A DNA stretch of 64,000 nt from Thiemannella venezuelensis (lineage in GTDB: Bacteria; Actinomycetota; Actinomycetes; Streptosporangiales; Streptosporangiaceae). Location: assembly GCF_014203605.1 (NCBI RefSeq), contig NZ_JACHJJ010000026.1, positions 1-64,000 on the forward strand, given 5' to 3'. A program made the position numbers and the translations under genes. Below are positions 40,586-49,705 of the stretch, one piece after another. Below the pieces are notes generated by a model. The model saw only the letters and a list, made by a program, of their open reading frames with translations, was not told the DNA's origin and did no database searches. Numbering within the stretch: position 1 is the stretch's first letter; every line of letters begins with the position of its first letter.

Positions 40586-41848
40586 ATGAACATCACTATT
40601 TCTGCCACTTTGGCGGCAAATGAGGAAATCGACCGGCGGAGACGGGCGGGAGAGCGCGTGCTGAACCTGGCCTTCGGCGAGGCCGGGCTCCCCGTGCACC
40701 CGGCCCTGCGCGAACGGCTGGCCGGCGCCGCCGGGGAGAACGGGTACGGGCCGGTCGCCGGACTGCCCGCGCTGCGCGAGGCCGCGGCCGGGTACTGGCA
40801 CCGCCGCGGCCTGCCCACCGACCCCGACCTGGTGGTCTGCGGGCCCGGGAGCAAGTCCCTGCTGTACGGCCTGCTGCTCGCGATCGGCGGTGACGTCGTG
40901 CTGCCGATGCCGAGCTGGGTCAGCTACGCCGCCCAGGCGGAGCTGGCCGGGGTGCGGCCCCTGCCCGTTCCGGCGCCCCCCGGCGAGGGAGGGGCGCCGG
41001 ACCCCGGGCTGGTCGCCTCCGCGGTCCGGCGGGCCAGGGCCCGGGGGCGCGACGTGCGTTCGCTGCTGGTCACCCTGCCCGACAACCCCACCGGGACGCT
41101 GGCGGAGACCGACACGGTCAAGAAGATCGTCGACATCGCCCGCGAGCTCGACCTGATGATCATCTCCGACGAGATCTACCGGGACCTCGTCCACGACCCC
41201 GCGGCCGGCTTCGTCAGCCCCGCCGACCTGGCCCCGGAGCGCACCGTCGTCACCACCGGGCTCAGCAAGAGCCTGGCCCTGGGCGGCTGGCGGATCGGCG
41301 TGACCCGGCTGCCCTCCGCCGGGCTGCGCGCCCGGCTGCTCGCGGTGGCCAGCGAGCTCTGGTCCAGCCCGGCGGCCCCCGTCCAGCACGCGGCCGCCTA
41401 CGCCTACACCGAGCCCGCCGAGATCGGCGAGCGGATCGCGCGGAGCAGGCGGCTGCACGGAATCGTGGCGCGGGCGGCGCACGCCCGGTTCACCAGGGCC
41501 GGCGTCACGGTCGCCGCGCCCCGGGGCGGGTTCTACCTCTACCCGGACTTCACCGGCCTGGACTTCGCGACCTCCGGCGAGCTGGCCGCCCGCCTGCTCG
41601 ACCGGTACGGCGTCGGCGTGCTCCCCGGGCACGCCTTCGGCGACGACCCCGCCGGGCTCCGGGTCCGGGTCGCCACCAGCCTCCTGTACGGCGAGACCGC
41701 CGAGCGGCGGCTGGCCGCGCTGGACGCCGCCGACCCCCTCGCGCTGCCCTGGATCGCGGCCTCGCTCGACCACCTCGACGCCGCGCTCCGCCGCCTGGAC
41801 GCCGACCACCGCCGGGAAGGGCCCGCCTCCGCCGGCACCGCCGCGTGA
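40586..41848 (+). CDS. PLP-dependent class I/II aminotransferase
   Basis: A protein of 420 residues of fold type I. Features are the N-terminal NLAFGEAGLPVHPALRERL, GYGPVAGLPALREAAAGYW, the cofactor-binding PDNPTGT, SDEIYRDLVHD (aspartate to the pyridine nitrogen), and the Schiff-base lysine in TTGLSKSLALGGWRIGV. It resembles aspartate/tyrosine or related aminotransferases, and the amino donor is not determinable. ATG at 40586 follows AGAGGAGAAA. Transcription is probably controlled by the divergent LysR gene. Confidence 0.9.
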   Translation: MNITISATLAANEEIDRRRRAGERVLNLAFGEAGLPVHPALRERLAGAAGENGYGPVAGLPALREAAAGYWHRRGLPTDPDLVVCGPGSKSLLYGLLLAIGGDVVLPMPSWVSYAAQAELAGVRPLPVPAPPGEGGAPDPGLVASAVRRARARGRDVRSLLVTLPDNPTGTLAETDTVKKIVDIARELDLMIISDEIYRDLVHDPAAGFVSPADLAPERTVVTTGLSKSLALGGWRIGVTRLPSAGLRARLLAVASELWSSPAAPVQHAAAYAYTEPAEIGERIARSRRLHGIVARAAHARFTRAGVTVAAPRGGFYLYPDFTGLDFATSGELAARLLDRYGVGVLPGHAFGDDPAGLRVRVATSLLYGETAERRLAALDAADPLALPWIAASLDHLDAALRRLDADHRREGPASAGTAA

Positions 41849-42049
41849 CCTTTCCCGGCGGGGTGTTCGCCGCAGGCATCAGTTGGATAACGGCGCCCGG
41901 CCGCTCCCCGTCCCCGCAGCGGGATCACCGCCTCTGAGCTGGCATTTCACCCGCCCTCGGTGCGGGGACACGGTGTTTTCCCAGATGCTCACCGAGATGT
42001 CGCGTGCCATTTGGCATAAGACACGTGACTCAGCCCTCATCATGTGCTC

Positions 42050-42694
42050 ATGCCCGCTTTTGTCACCCTGTCCGGGCGCTCCGTGCGCCTGGAACCGCTC
42101 AGCCTCGCGGCCGTCGACGACCTCGTCGCCGCGGCGGGTGAAGACCGTTCGACCTACGGCTTCACCCGCGTTCCCCATGGCCGGGAGGAGATGGCCTCCT
42201 ACGTGGAGGCCGCTCTGGCTGAGCAGGCGGAGGGCCGCACGATGCCCTTCGCCGTCCGGTGGCTGCACACCGACCGCATCGTCGGTGCCACCCGTCTCAT
42301 GAACCTGGAGTACTGGCAGGGCCCCATGCCCTGGCCTCCGGGTGCGCGTGGAGCGGTGGGCGAGGTCCCGTCCGTGGCGGACATCGGTTACACCTGGCTG
42401 GCCGCCTCGGCCCAGGGCACGGGTGTCAACCGGGAGAGCAAGTTCCTGATGCTCTCGCTCGCCTTCGAGACCTGGCAGGTCCACCGCATCACCCTGAAGG
42501 CAGACGTACGGAACGTACGCTCACGGGCCGCCATCGAGGCCCTCGGCGCGCACCTGGACGGTGTGCGGCGGGCGGAGAGCCGGGGCGCCGACGACACGGT
42601 CCGAGATACCGCGTTCTACTCGATCCTGAGTTCCGAGTGGCCGATCGTGCGAGAACGCCTGCACGCGCGGCTCGGACTGGTCGAGGCCGCGTAG
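42050..42694 (+). CDS. GNAT-family acetyltransferase (RimJ/RimL type)
   Basis: A protein of 214 residues beginning MPAFVTLSGRSVRLEPLSLA. It has the RimJ/RimL organisation: ADIGYTWLAASAQGTGVNRE carries the acetyl-CoA pyrophosphate loop, and ITLKADVRNVRSRAAIEALG is the conserved C-terminal block. Members acetylate ribosomal proteins, antibiotics or polyamines, and the target is unknown. A GTG at 42044 in frame is an alternative start. Just upstream, TGCCA-TT-TGGCA (about 42005-42016) is a possible operator. A strong terminator follows. Confidence 0.85.
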   Translation: MPAFVTLSGRSVRLEPLSLAAVDDLVAAAGEDRSTYGFTRVPHGREEMASYVEAALAEQAEGRTMPFAVRWLHTDRIVGATRLMNLEYWQGPMPWPPGARGAVGEVPSVADIGYTWLAASAQGTGVNRESKFLMLSLAFETWQVHRITLKADVRNVRSRAAIEALGAHLDGVRRAESRGADDTVRDTAFYSILSSEWPIVRERLHARLGLVEAA

Positions 42695-42729
42695 CGCGTC
42701 CCCCGTAACTTCGCATCTCCATGGAGCAT

Positions 42730-42761
42730 AAGGCCCACCCGGTTTTTTACGGGTGGGCCTT
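42730..42761 (+). terminator. Strong hairpin terminator
   Basis: AAGGCCCACCCG (42730-42741) pairs perfectly with CGGGTGGGCCTT (42750-42761) across an eight-base T-rich loop. It stands between the GNAT gene and the SARP gene. Confidence 0.9.
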
Positions 42762-42990
42762 TGTTCATCTATCGGACATGCATTCACGGCTGTCCCCACA
42801 GCCCTCCGCCGGTCACGACCGCCCCCGTTCGGGGCCATGTCCGGCATGTCACAGCATCACGGATACGGCTCAACGCCTGATCAACGACCGATCAACGCCC
42901 CCTTCGGCGGTGACGCTCCGTCTATGGAGTGGGCATGCATGGATCTATCATTCGGTCATAAAACTTCCCATTAGTGCGGAGATTCGGAAA

Positions 42991-45900
42991 ATGGCTGTTC
43001 AGGGCGGCGAGGCCGGGCTGCGCTTCGCGATACTCGGCCCTGTCCAGGCCTGGCGTGACGGTGCCGAGCTGGACCTGGGCACCCCGCTGCAACGCTCCAT
43101 TCTGGCGATGCTGCTCCTGCGCGAGGGCCGGGCGGTGACTCCGACCGAGATGATCGACGCGGTCTGGGGGGAGGGCTCCCCGCCGCGGGCGCTGGGGGCG
43201 CTGCGCACCTACGTCTCCCGGCTGCGGGCCGTACTGGAGCCGGGGCGCTCCCCCCGCACCCGGCCGGAGCTGCTGACCTCGGTGGGCCGGGGCTACGCGC
43301 TCCGCATCCCCGCCGACGCCCTCGACCTGGCCCTCTTCGAGAGCAGGACGCAGGAGGCCGAGGCCGCCCGGCGCGCGGGGGACCTCGGCGCCGCCGCCGA
43401 GCACCTGCGCGCGGGGCTCGCGCTGTGCACCGGGGAGCCGCTGGCCGGGGCCGTCGGCCCCTACGCCGAGCACCAGCGCGGCCGGCTGTCCGAGCGCCGG
43501 ATGAGCGTGGTGGAGAGCCTCATGGACCTCGACCTGGAGCTGGGCCGGCACGCCGACGCCGTCTCCGAGCTGGTCGCGCTCACCGCCGACCACCCGCTCC
43601 GCGAGCGCCTGCGCGCCCAGCTCATGCTGGCCTACTACCGGTGCGGGCGGCAGGGCGACGCGCTGGCCGTCTTCGCCGACACGCGCCGGGTGCTCGCCGA
43701 CGAGCTGGGCATCGACCCCGGCCCCGACCTGGCCGATCTGCACCGGCGCATCCTGGCCGCCGACCCCGGCCTCGCCCCCGCCGCCCCGGTGCGGCCCGCG
43801 CCCGCCGCCCCGGCCGGGGAGACCGCGTCTCCCGCGCCCGAGCCGCCCGAGCTGCCGCGCCCGGCCCAGCTCCCGGCGGCGGTCGGCGACTTCACCGGCC
43901 GCGGTCAGATCATCACCCGGCTGCGCACCCTGCTCTCCACCCCGGCCGGCGCGGAGAGCGTCCCGGTGGCCGCCATCTCCGGGATCGGCGGCGTCGGCAA
44001 GACCGCCCTGGCGGTGCACGTCGCCCACGCCATGCAGGACCTGTTCCCCGACGGGCAGCTCTACGCCGACCTGCGCGGCTACGGCGAGGAGCCGACCGCG
44101 CCGGAGTCGGCGCTGGCGGCGTTCCTGCGCGGGCTGGGCCTGCCCGCCGACGTCATCCCCGACGGCCTGGCCGAGCGCTCGGCGCTGTTCCGCTCGCTCC
44201 TGGCCGAGCGGCGCATGCTGGTCCTGCTCGACAACGCCCGCGACGCCGTACAGGTCGCCCACCTGCTGCCCGGCTCGGCCGGGTGCGCCGCGATCGTGAC
44301 CAGCCGCCACAAGCTGGCCGACCTGGCCGCCGCCCGCCTGTTCGACCTGGACGTGATGGAGCCCGACGAGGCGCTGGCCCTGTTCGGCGCGGTCGCCGGG
44401 GCCGAGCGGGTCTCGGCCGAGCGGGCCGCCGCCATGGACGTGGTCGCCGCCTGCGGGTTCCTGCCGCTGGCCGTGCGGATCGTGGCGGCCCGGCTGGCGG
44501 CCCGGCCCACCTGGACGGTCGCCTCGCTGGTCTCGCGCCTGGCCGACGAGCGCCGCCGCCTGGACGAGATGCGGGTGGGCAACCTGGCAGTGGAGGCCAC
44601 CTTCGCCCTCGGGTACGGGCAGCTGGAGGAGGCCCAGGCCCGCGCGTTCCGGCTGCTCTCCCTGCCGGGCGGGCCGGACATCTCGGTCTCCGCCGCCGCG
44701 GCCGTGCTCGACCTGGACCCGGTGGAGACCGAGGACATCCTGGAGTCCCTGGTGGACGCCAGCCTCCTGGAGGCTCCCGCCCCCGGGCGGTACCGCTTCC
44801 ACGACCTGCTGCGGCTCTTCGCCCGCCGCACCGCCGAGCGCGGCCCGGACCCGGAGGCGGGACCGGCCGCGCTGGAACGGCTGCACGGCTTCTACCTGGC
44901 CTCGGCCGCGGCGGCGCACCGGCTCGCCTACGAGGGCAGCGTGGTCGCCGACCAGTTCGCGCTCTCCGGCCCCGGACGCCCGTTCTCCTCCGCCGACGAG
45001 GCCGTGACCTGGCTCGCGGTCGAGGCCGACGCGCTGTTCGCCGCGATCTCCCAGGCGGCGGGCGCCGCCGCCGCGGCCGGCGGGCTGCTGCCCGCGGCCG
45101 ACCTGCTGCTGGCCATGGAACCGCTGCTGGAGTCGGGCAGCCACGGCCGCGAGTTCGACCTGCGCACCCGGGAGGTGCTCGCCGCCGCCCGGCGGCTGGA
45201 GGCGGCCTCCGCCGAGCTCCGCTGCCGCTACGTGCTCGGCAGGCTGCTGTTCGGCGCGAACCGGCTGACCGAGGCGGAGGGGGAGTTCCGGGCCTCGCTG
45301 GAGCTGGCGGCCGGCGGCGACCGGATCGTCGCCGGCGAGACGATGAACGCGCTGGCCGTGGTGGTCGGCAGGCAGCGCCGCCACACCGAGGCGCTGGCCT
45401 GGTTCGACTCGGCGCGCAAGACGTTCAGGGAGATCGGCGCGCAGGGCGGCGAGGCCCTGACCCTCAGCTACTCCGCCCGTGACCACCTGTTCCTCGGCCA
45501 GCCCGAGGAGGCCATCGCCGCCGCCGAGCAGGGCTTGGCGATCTTCAGTGAGATCGGCTCCAGCGCGGGCACCGCCCGCGCCCGCTACCACCTGGGCATG
45601 ATCCTGTCCCGGGTGGGGCGGCTGAACGAGGCGGTCCACCACCACGCCGAGTGCCTGGCCTTCTTCCGGGCCGGGAACCAGCGGGTCTGGGAGCAGCGGG
45701 TCTGCTCCCGGCTGGCCGAGACGTTCATCGCCGCCGACCGGTCGGGCGACGCCGTACGGCACGCGGAGCAGGCCCTGGCCGTGAGCCGCGAGATCGGCCA
45801 CCCGTACGGCGAGGCGCAGGCCCTGTGGGTGCTAGGCCGGGCGCTCGCCGGGCAGGGCAGCGCCGGGCGGAGCCGGGACTGCCTCCGGCGCGCCCACGAC

Positions 45901-45993
45901 CTCTTCGCCCGCCTGGGCGCCCCGGAGGCCGGGGACCTGCGCGCGCTCCTCGACCGGGACGGGATCGGCAACGACTCCGAGCCCGTCGTATAG
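42991..45993 (+). CDS. AfsR/SARP-type regulator with NB-ARC ATPase and TPR domains
   Basis: A protein of 1000 residues with domains in the AfsR order: an OmpR-like winged helix (about 8-95; TEMIDAVWGEGSPPRALGAL, YVSRLRAVLEP), BTAD (about 105-255; LALYDVFAD-type block at ALAVFADTRRVLADELGIDP), NB-ARC/STAND ATPase (about 305-570) with Walker A SGIGGVGKTALAVHV and the RMLVLLDNARDAVQVAHLLP Walker B region, then TPR-like repeats to the end. Such proteins activate secondary-metabolite genes or respond to phosphorylated signals. ATG at 42991 is at the start of homology. No biosynthetic cluster adjoins directly, so its targets may be elsewhere, possibly the ole-like operon. Confidence 0.9.
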   Translation: MAVQGGEAGLRFAILGPVQAWRDGAELDLGTPLQRSILAMLLLREGRAVTPTEMIDAVWGEGSPPRALGALRTYVSRLRAVLEPGRSPRTRPELLTSVGRGYALRIPADALDLALFESRTQEAEAARRAGDLGAAAEHLRAGLALCTGEPLAGAVGPYAEHQRGRLSERRMSVVESLMDLDLELGRHADAVSELVALTADHPLRERLRAQLMLAYYRCGRQGDALAVFADTRRVLADELGIDPGPDLADLHRRILAADPGLAPAAPVRPAPAAPAGETASPAPEPPELPRPAQLPAAVGDFTGRGQIITRLRTLLSTPAGAESVPVAAISGIGGVGKTALAVHVAHAMQDLFPDGQLYADLRGYGEEPTAPESALAAFLRGLGLPADVIPDGLAERSALFRSLLAERRMLVLLDNARDAVQVAHLLPGSAGCAAIVTSRHKLADLAAARLFDLDVMEPDEALALFGAVAGAERVSAERAAAMDVVAACGFLPLAVRIVAARLAARPTWTVASLVSRLADERRRLDEMRVGNLAVEATFALGYGQLEEAQARAFRLLSLPGGPDISVSAAAAVLDLDPVETEDILESLVDASLLEAPAPGRYRFHDLLRLFARRTAERGPDPEAGPAALERLHGFYLASAAAAHRLAYEGSVVADQFALSGPGRPFSSADEAVTWLAVEADALFAAISQAAGAAAAAGGLLPAADLLLAMEPLLESGSHGREFDLRTREVLAAARRLEAASAELRCRYVLGRLLFGANRLTEAEGEFRASLELAAGGDRIVAGETMNALAVVVGRQRRHTEALAWFDSARKTFREIGAQGGEALTLSYSARDHLFLGQPEEAIAAAEQGLAIFSEIGSSAGTARARYHLGMILSRVGRLNEAVHHHAECLAFFRAGNQRVWEQRVCSRLAETFIAADRSGDAVRHAEQALAVSREIGHPYGEAQALWVLGRALAGQGSAGRSRDCLRRAHDLFARLGAPEAGDLRALLDRDGIGNDSEPVV

Positions 45994-46332
45994 GTCGTCG
46001 TCGAGACGCGTCATCCACACGTGGTTGATCACCGGGGTCCTTTGTCTATGGCGACGCTGCGCGTCGCGGCTCGGAGGCCGGCAGCCGCCGCCTCGGGGGA
46101 GCCGTGATTCGGGGGCCGAGGTCCGGCCGGGCGCCGTGGCCACCGCTCGGTGCGTAGGGGGCCCGGGTTTACCGGTGCACCTCGCGGTGGCTAGCCGCCT
46201 CATGTCGGCGACCGGCCGAACCTCTGGCACGGGCCCTTCACCCCCCGGGTCCGTGCCATGGCCAGAGCGTCTCCCATCCCGGTCAACGTCCGATCAACAA
46301 TCGATCGCGGGATATCCACAGCCTGTGGAGGA
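45994..46332. other. Gene-free region between convergent SARP and methyltransferase genes
   Basis: About 340 bases with no credible frame. It holds a small hairpin (GCGACG-CTGCG-CGTCGC near 46050-46067), the terminator at 46226-46257, and the start of a DnaA-box-like cluster at 46312. The motif CCGATCAAC at 46290-46298 also occurs in the SARP promoter region at about 42887-42895. Confidence 0.5.
46226..46257 (+). terminator. Hairpin after the SARP gene
   Basis: GGCACGGGCCC (46226-46236) pairs with GGGTCCGTGCC (46247-46257) with one G-T pair. Confidence 0.65.
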
Positions 46333-46355
46333 TCACCCTGTGGATATGTGGAAAA
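46312..46355. other. Cluster of DnaA-box-like 9-mers
   Basis: ATATCCACA at 46312-46320, TGTGGAGGA at 46324-46332, TGTGGATAT at 46339-46347 and TGTGGAAAA at 46347-46355. The outer ones differ by one base from TTATCCACA (on either strand). The cluster straddles the 3' end of the methyltransferase gene. Confidence 0.45.
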
Positions 46356-47778
46356 ACCCTTCGGCGATCAGCGCGCGGAGGCTGTCGGGAGCCTTCTCCA
46401 GCAGGTCAGCGGCACTCTCTCCGGTCAGGTCGGCGATCGCGGAGAGCAGCGGGGCCAGTGGATAGTCTCCGTCGCAGACGCCCGCGAGGGCCGCCTCGAC
46501 CATCCCCGCCCGGGCGGTCCTGCCCAGTCCCCTGGTCTGCCTGAGCATGATCGTGGACGGGTCCTCCGCTCCGGGCGGGCCGATCCGCTCCTCCACCACG
46601 CCGCCGGCCAACCTCAGCCGGGCCGCGAGCAGCTCGGCGCCGGTCAGCCGGTGCGCCCGGCCGATCGCGGCGAGCACCTCGTCCACGTACCCGCCCACCG
46701 GGAGCTCCACCCGCCCGCCGTACTCCTCCACCCGGACGACCGGGTCGAGGCTCCCGGAGTCGTGCATGCTGATCCAGCCGAAGCCCACCCCGGTGACGTT
46801 CTCCGCCTCGAACCAGCCGAGCCAGTCGTCGTAGAGCTCACCGTACCGGGCGGTGCCCTGCTCGGCGGCGTCGCGCAGCCACAGCTCGACGTACTCCGCC
46901 GGATCCTGCACGTCCCGCTGCACCGCCCAGCCGTCGCAGCCGGTCCCGGCCAGCCAGCCGCCGACCCGATCGCGCCAGTCCTCCCCCTCGACGTGCAGCC
47001 AGTTGGCCAGGAGCTGGCAGGTGCCGCCGGGGTTGAGCAGGCGGGGCGCCTGCCGTACGAGGTCGCGGCAGAAGTCGTCGCCCCGCAGGCCGGACTCGCG
47101 GTAGGTGAACCGGCCGCGGGGAGAGATCACGAAGGGCGGGTTGGAGACGACCAGGTCGAACAGCTCGCCCGCCACCGGCTCGAAGAGCGAGCCCTCGCGG
47201 GCGTCCACCCCCTCGATCCCGGAGAGCGCCCAGCTCAGCCGGGCCAGCTCCAGGGCACGGGGGTTGACGTCGGTGGCGACGATCTCCTCGGCCCGGTCCG
47301 CCAGGTGCAGCACCTGGACCCCGCAGCCGGTGCCCAGGTCGAGGGCGCGCCGCACCGGCCGCCGGGAGACCAGCTGGGCGAGGTTGGCCGAGGCGCCGCC
47401 CGCGCCGACCACGTGGTCGGCGCGGAGCGCGGGGTCCCCCGGCCGGACCTTCCGGTCGGAGACGACGTAGCCGCCGGTCTCCCAGGGCTGCAGATGGACC
47501 GCGGCGACCACCTGCCCGCCGTCGGCGGCGGCCAGCAGGCCCGCCGCGGCCAGCTCGGCCACCGGCAGGCCCGGCGGCGGCTCCACCGGGACGCCGAGCC
47601 ACCACAGCCGGATCAGCGTGCCGAGCGGATCCCCGTCCCGGGTGGCGCGCAGGGCCGGGACGAGCTCCTCCCGGGAGAGGGCCGTGGCGGCGACGTCGCC
47701 GAGACGCTCGCGCACGCCGTCGAGGGTGTACCCGGTCGCGAGCATCGACTCCCGCAACCGGACCAGCGGATCTTTCAC
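46333..47778 (-). CDS. Class I SAM-dependent methyltransferase of the NPPF type
   Basis: A protein of 481 residues from a GTG at 47778 (VKDPLVRLRESML). An N-terminal helical domain of about 120 residues precedes a Rossmann methyltransferase with motif I ALDLGTGCGVQVLHLA, acidic IVATDVNPRAL, and the catalytic VVSNPPFVISP. NPPF/Y is the mark of enzymes that methylate planar nitrogens (adenine N6 in DNA/RNA, or glutamine side chains as in PrmC). The C-terminal 150 residues are of an actinobacteria-specific type (DUF7059-like, from memory). The target is unknown. rRNA or protein release factors are possibilities. It ends across a DnaA-box-like cluster. Confidence 0.85.
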   Translation of the reverse strand: MKDPLVRLRESMLATGYTLDGVRERLGDVAATALSREELVPALRATRDGDPLGTLIRLWWLGVPVEPPPGLPVAELAAAGLLAAADGGQVVAAVHLQPWETGGYVVSDRKVRPGDPALRADHVVGAGGASANLAQLVSRRPVRRALDLGTGCGVQVLHLADRAEEIVATDVNPRALELARLSWALSGIEGVDAREGSLFEPVAGELFDLVVSNPPFVISPRGRFTYRESGLRGDDFCRDLVRQAPRLLNPGGTCQLLANWLHVEGEDWRDRVGGWLAGTGCDGWAVQRDVQDPAEYVELWLRDAAEQGTARYGELYDDWLGWFEAENVTGVGFGWISMHDSGSLDPVVRVEEYGGRVELPVGGYVDEVLAAIGRAHRLTGAELLAARLRLAGGVVEERIGPPGAEDPSTIMLRQTRGLGRTARAGMVEAALAGVCDGDYPLAPLLSAIADLTGESAADLLEKAPDSLRALIAEGFFHISTG

Positions 47779-47917
47779 CCCACCATCTTCACATGATCCA
47801 CGACTCAATACGTAAAGTGACCAGACTGTTACAGATCGACGTAAGGAATCTGCAAGCGGAACTCAAGCGCCTCAGGGTAATCCTGGATGGCCGCCGCACT
47901 CGGCCCTAAGGATCACC

Positions 47918-48229
47918 ATGCTGCTGCCCTGCCTCGCCTGCGAATCCCGCTTCCGCCCCGACGAGTACTTCCGCGCCTGCCACGACTACCACCGGGGCAT
48001 GGACCTGGTCGCCTGGACCTGCCCCCGCTGCGGGAACCGCGACGAGCTGCGGGTGCTCCCCGGCGAGCTCGGGTTCGGCTACCCCCGGCAGGGCAGGTTC
48101 GCCGTCAGCGACCGGCTGCGCGTGCCCGGGCTCCGCCGCCACCGCCAGGACCTGCGGCTGGACATCTCGCTGGACGAGAAGAGCTGGCACGTGCCCACCA
48201 GGATGCGCCACCTGGCGGCGGCGCGCTGA
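47918..48229 (+). CDS. Small zinc-ribbon-like protein
   Basis: A protein of 103 residues with cysteine pairs LLPCLACESRF (C5, C8) and WTCPRCGNRDE (about C34, C37), spaced to form one zinc ribbon. The C-terminal half is basic (RLRVPGLRRHRQDLRLDI). It could bind nucleic acid or a protein partner. ATG at 47918 follows TAAGGATCACC, with AAGGA as the ribosome site. It is divergent from the methyltransferase gene. No family name is recognised. Confidence 0.65.
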   Translation: MLLPCLACESRFRPDEYFRACHDYHRGMDLVAWTCPRCGNRDELRVLPGELGFGYPRQGRFAVSDRLRVPGLRRHRQDLRLDISLDEKSWHVPTRMRHLAAAR

Positions 48230-48303
48230 GCCCCGCGGCCGGGCCGCCGAGGACCTTCACCCCGCCGGGGTCCCCGGAGCGGGCCCGCCGGGACGCCGTC
48301 CGG

Positions 48304-48900
48304 TCAGCCGGGGTGCCGGCGCAGGCCCTGCCAGGCCGCCTCGCAGAGCCCGGCGATCTCCTCCGGCGTGGGCTGGTGCGCCCCGGCGAACCACAGCCGG
48401 CACATCTCCATTGCCGGGCCGAGCCAGAGCACGTAGCACATCGTGGGATGGACGGGCTGGAGCAGGCCGGCCTTCATGTGCGGCCGCCACCAGTCGGAGA
48501 CCTGCCGGAAGAACGCCCGGCGCGAATCGGACACCTCGGTGCCGCCCGGCTCGTCCCGCTTGGGCGGGCGCTCGCTGATCAGCAGGTGCGCCCGCTCGCG
48601 GTGCTCGCCGCACCAGGACATGTGCAGGGCGACGATGGCCTCGATCCCGTCGCGCGCGTCCTCGTGGCGGCGCAGCTCGGTGATGAAGGCGCTCTGGTAC
48701 ATGTCGAGGGTCTCGGCGTAGAGCACGCCGAAGACGTGCTCCTTGCTCGCGAAGTGGTGGTAGAAGCTGCCGACGCTGACCCCGCTCTCGTCGCGGAGGC
48801 TGGCGAGGGTGGTCGCCGAGACGCCGTCCTGACTGAATCGGCGCAGGGCTCCGTCGACGATCCGGCTCCGGCCGTCGCGTCCGTTCTTGGCACTCTTCAC
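48304..48900 (-). CDS. TetR-family transcriptional regulator
   Basis: A protein of 198 residues from GTG at 48900 (VKSAKNGRDGRSRIVDGA). The HTH is SATTLASLRDESGVSVGSFY with HHFASKEHVF. The ligand-binding domain is typical but unassigned. The frame extends upstream to 49002, but that extension is cysteine- and proline-rich without family similarity. The gene lies 52 bases downstream of a GNAT gene on the same strand, and a shared transcript is possible. The operator is not evident. Confidence 0.85.
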   Translation of the reverse strand: MKSAKNGRDGRSRIVDGALRRFSQDGVSATTLASLRDESGVSVGSFYHHFASKEHVFGVLYAETLDMYQSAFITELRRHEDARDGIEAIVALHMSWCGEHRERAHLLISERPPKRDEPGGTEVSDSRRAFFRQVSDWWRPHMKAGLLQPVHPTMCYVLWLGPAMEMCRLWFAGAHQPTPEEIAGLCEAAWQGLRRHPG

Positions 48901-48952
48901 GAGGTCAATGGTGGAGCAACAGAACCTTGTTCCGCAAATGTTCCGGCACGGA

Positions 48953-49639
48953 TCAGGCTGAGCCGATCTTAGTGGAGATCTCCACCGTCCCGGAAGAGGC
49001 ACGCATGACGGCCTCCGGCCACTCTCTGCGGATCATGCTCAGCACCTTGCGGTTGCCGCCGAGCACGTCCATGCGCAGGGCCTGCGCCCCGCCCGCCGTC
49101 GCCCGGCGGACCAGGCGGCGGACCAGCCGGGAGCCGAGCCCGCGGCCCTGCCAGTCGTCGGCCACCACGACGGCGATCTCCACGACGGCGATCTCCACTG
49201 CGGCGGCCTCCGCACCGGCGGCCTCCGTGCGGGAGGTCTCCGTCCGGGAGGTCTCCGTCCGGGAGGTCTCCGTGCGGGCGGCCTCCGCACCGCCCGCACC
49301 ACGGCCCGACCCGCAGGTCCGGAAGCTCATCGCGTGCCCGACCACGGCGTCCCCGCACACCGCCAGCAGCGCGTCGCGCCGGTCGTCCACCGCCAGCAGC
49401 GCCCGCACCGTGCTCGCGGCCGGGCGGCCCATCCCGGTGAAGAACCGCAGCGTCTGCGTGTGCACGGACAGCCCTCCGAGGAACCGGCGGATCCGCTCCT
49501 CGTCATCCATCCGCGCGGGCCGGATCTCGACCCCGCCTCCCGGCAGCACCTCTCCCGGCAGCGCGTCTCCCGGCAGCGTCCCTCCCGGCGGCGTCCGCAC
49601 CGGATCGCGGCGGGATCGCACGAGCTGAGTTCGAATCAT
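48953..49639 (-). CDS. GNAT acetyltransferase with internal pentapeptide repeat
   Basis: A protein of 228 residues from ATG at 49639 (MIRTQLVRSRRDPVRT). The GNAT core includes VEIRPARMDDEERIRRFLGG, DALLAVCGDAVVGHAM and the acetyl-CoA loop VVADDWQGRGLGSRLVRRLV. Between the third and fourth core strands the chain is expanded by eight pentads (TETSR and variants such as AEAAR, VEIAV). The final VEIAVV pentads are the ordinary strand 4, so the array appears to have grown from the core strand's own codons. Whether the enzyme still folds is uncertain. It is divergent from HxlR with a shared operator-like palindrome. Confidence 0.8.
   Translation of the reverse strand: MIRTQLVRSRRDPVRTPPGGTLPGDALPGEVLPGGGVEIRPARMDDEERIRRFLGGLSVHTQTLRFFTGMGRPAASTVRALLAVDDRRDALLAVCGDAVVGHAMSFRTCGSGRGAGGAEAARTETSRTETSRTETSRTEAAGAEAAAVEIAVVEIAVVVADDWQGRGLGSRLVRRLVRRATAGGAQALRMDVLGGNRKVLSMIRREWPEAVMRASSGTVEISTKIGSA
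49169..49288 (-). repeat. Eight degenerate 15-bp tandem units inside the GNAT gene
   Basis: Units start every 15 bases from 49169. Two are GACGGCGATCTCCAC, three are GGGAGGTCTCCGTCC-like, and the rest are CGGCGGCCTCCGCAC variants. All keep frame and encode five-residue repeats on the minus strand. Confidence 0.85.
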
Positions 49640-49656
49640 GGACTCAGAGTCGCGCA

Positions 49657-49691
49657 CGCCACCTAGGTCTGTCAACTAGACTTAGGTGGCG
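49657..49691. promoter_or_regulatory. Operator-like palindrome between GNAT and HxlR genes
   Basis: CGCCACCTAGGTCT (49657-49670) and AGACTTAGGTGGCG (49678-49691) are complementary with one mismatch around seven bases. It lies 15 bases before the HxlR start and 17 bases before the divergent GNAT start. Control of both genes by HxlR is likely. Confidence 0.75.
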
Positions 49692-49705
49692 TTGGAGGTG
49701 ACGTC

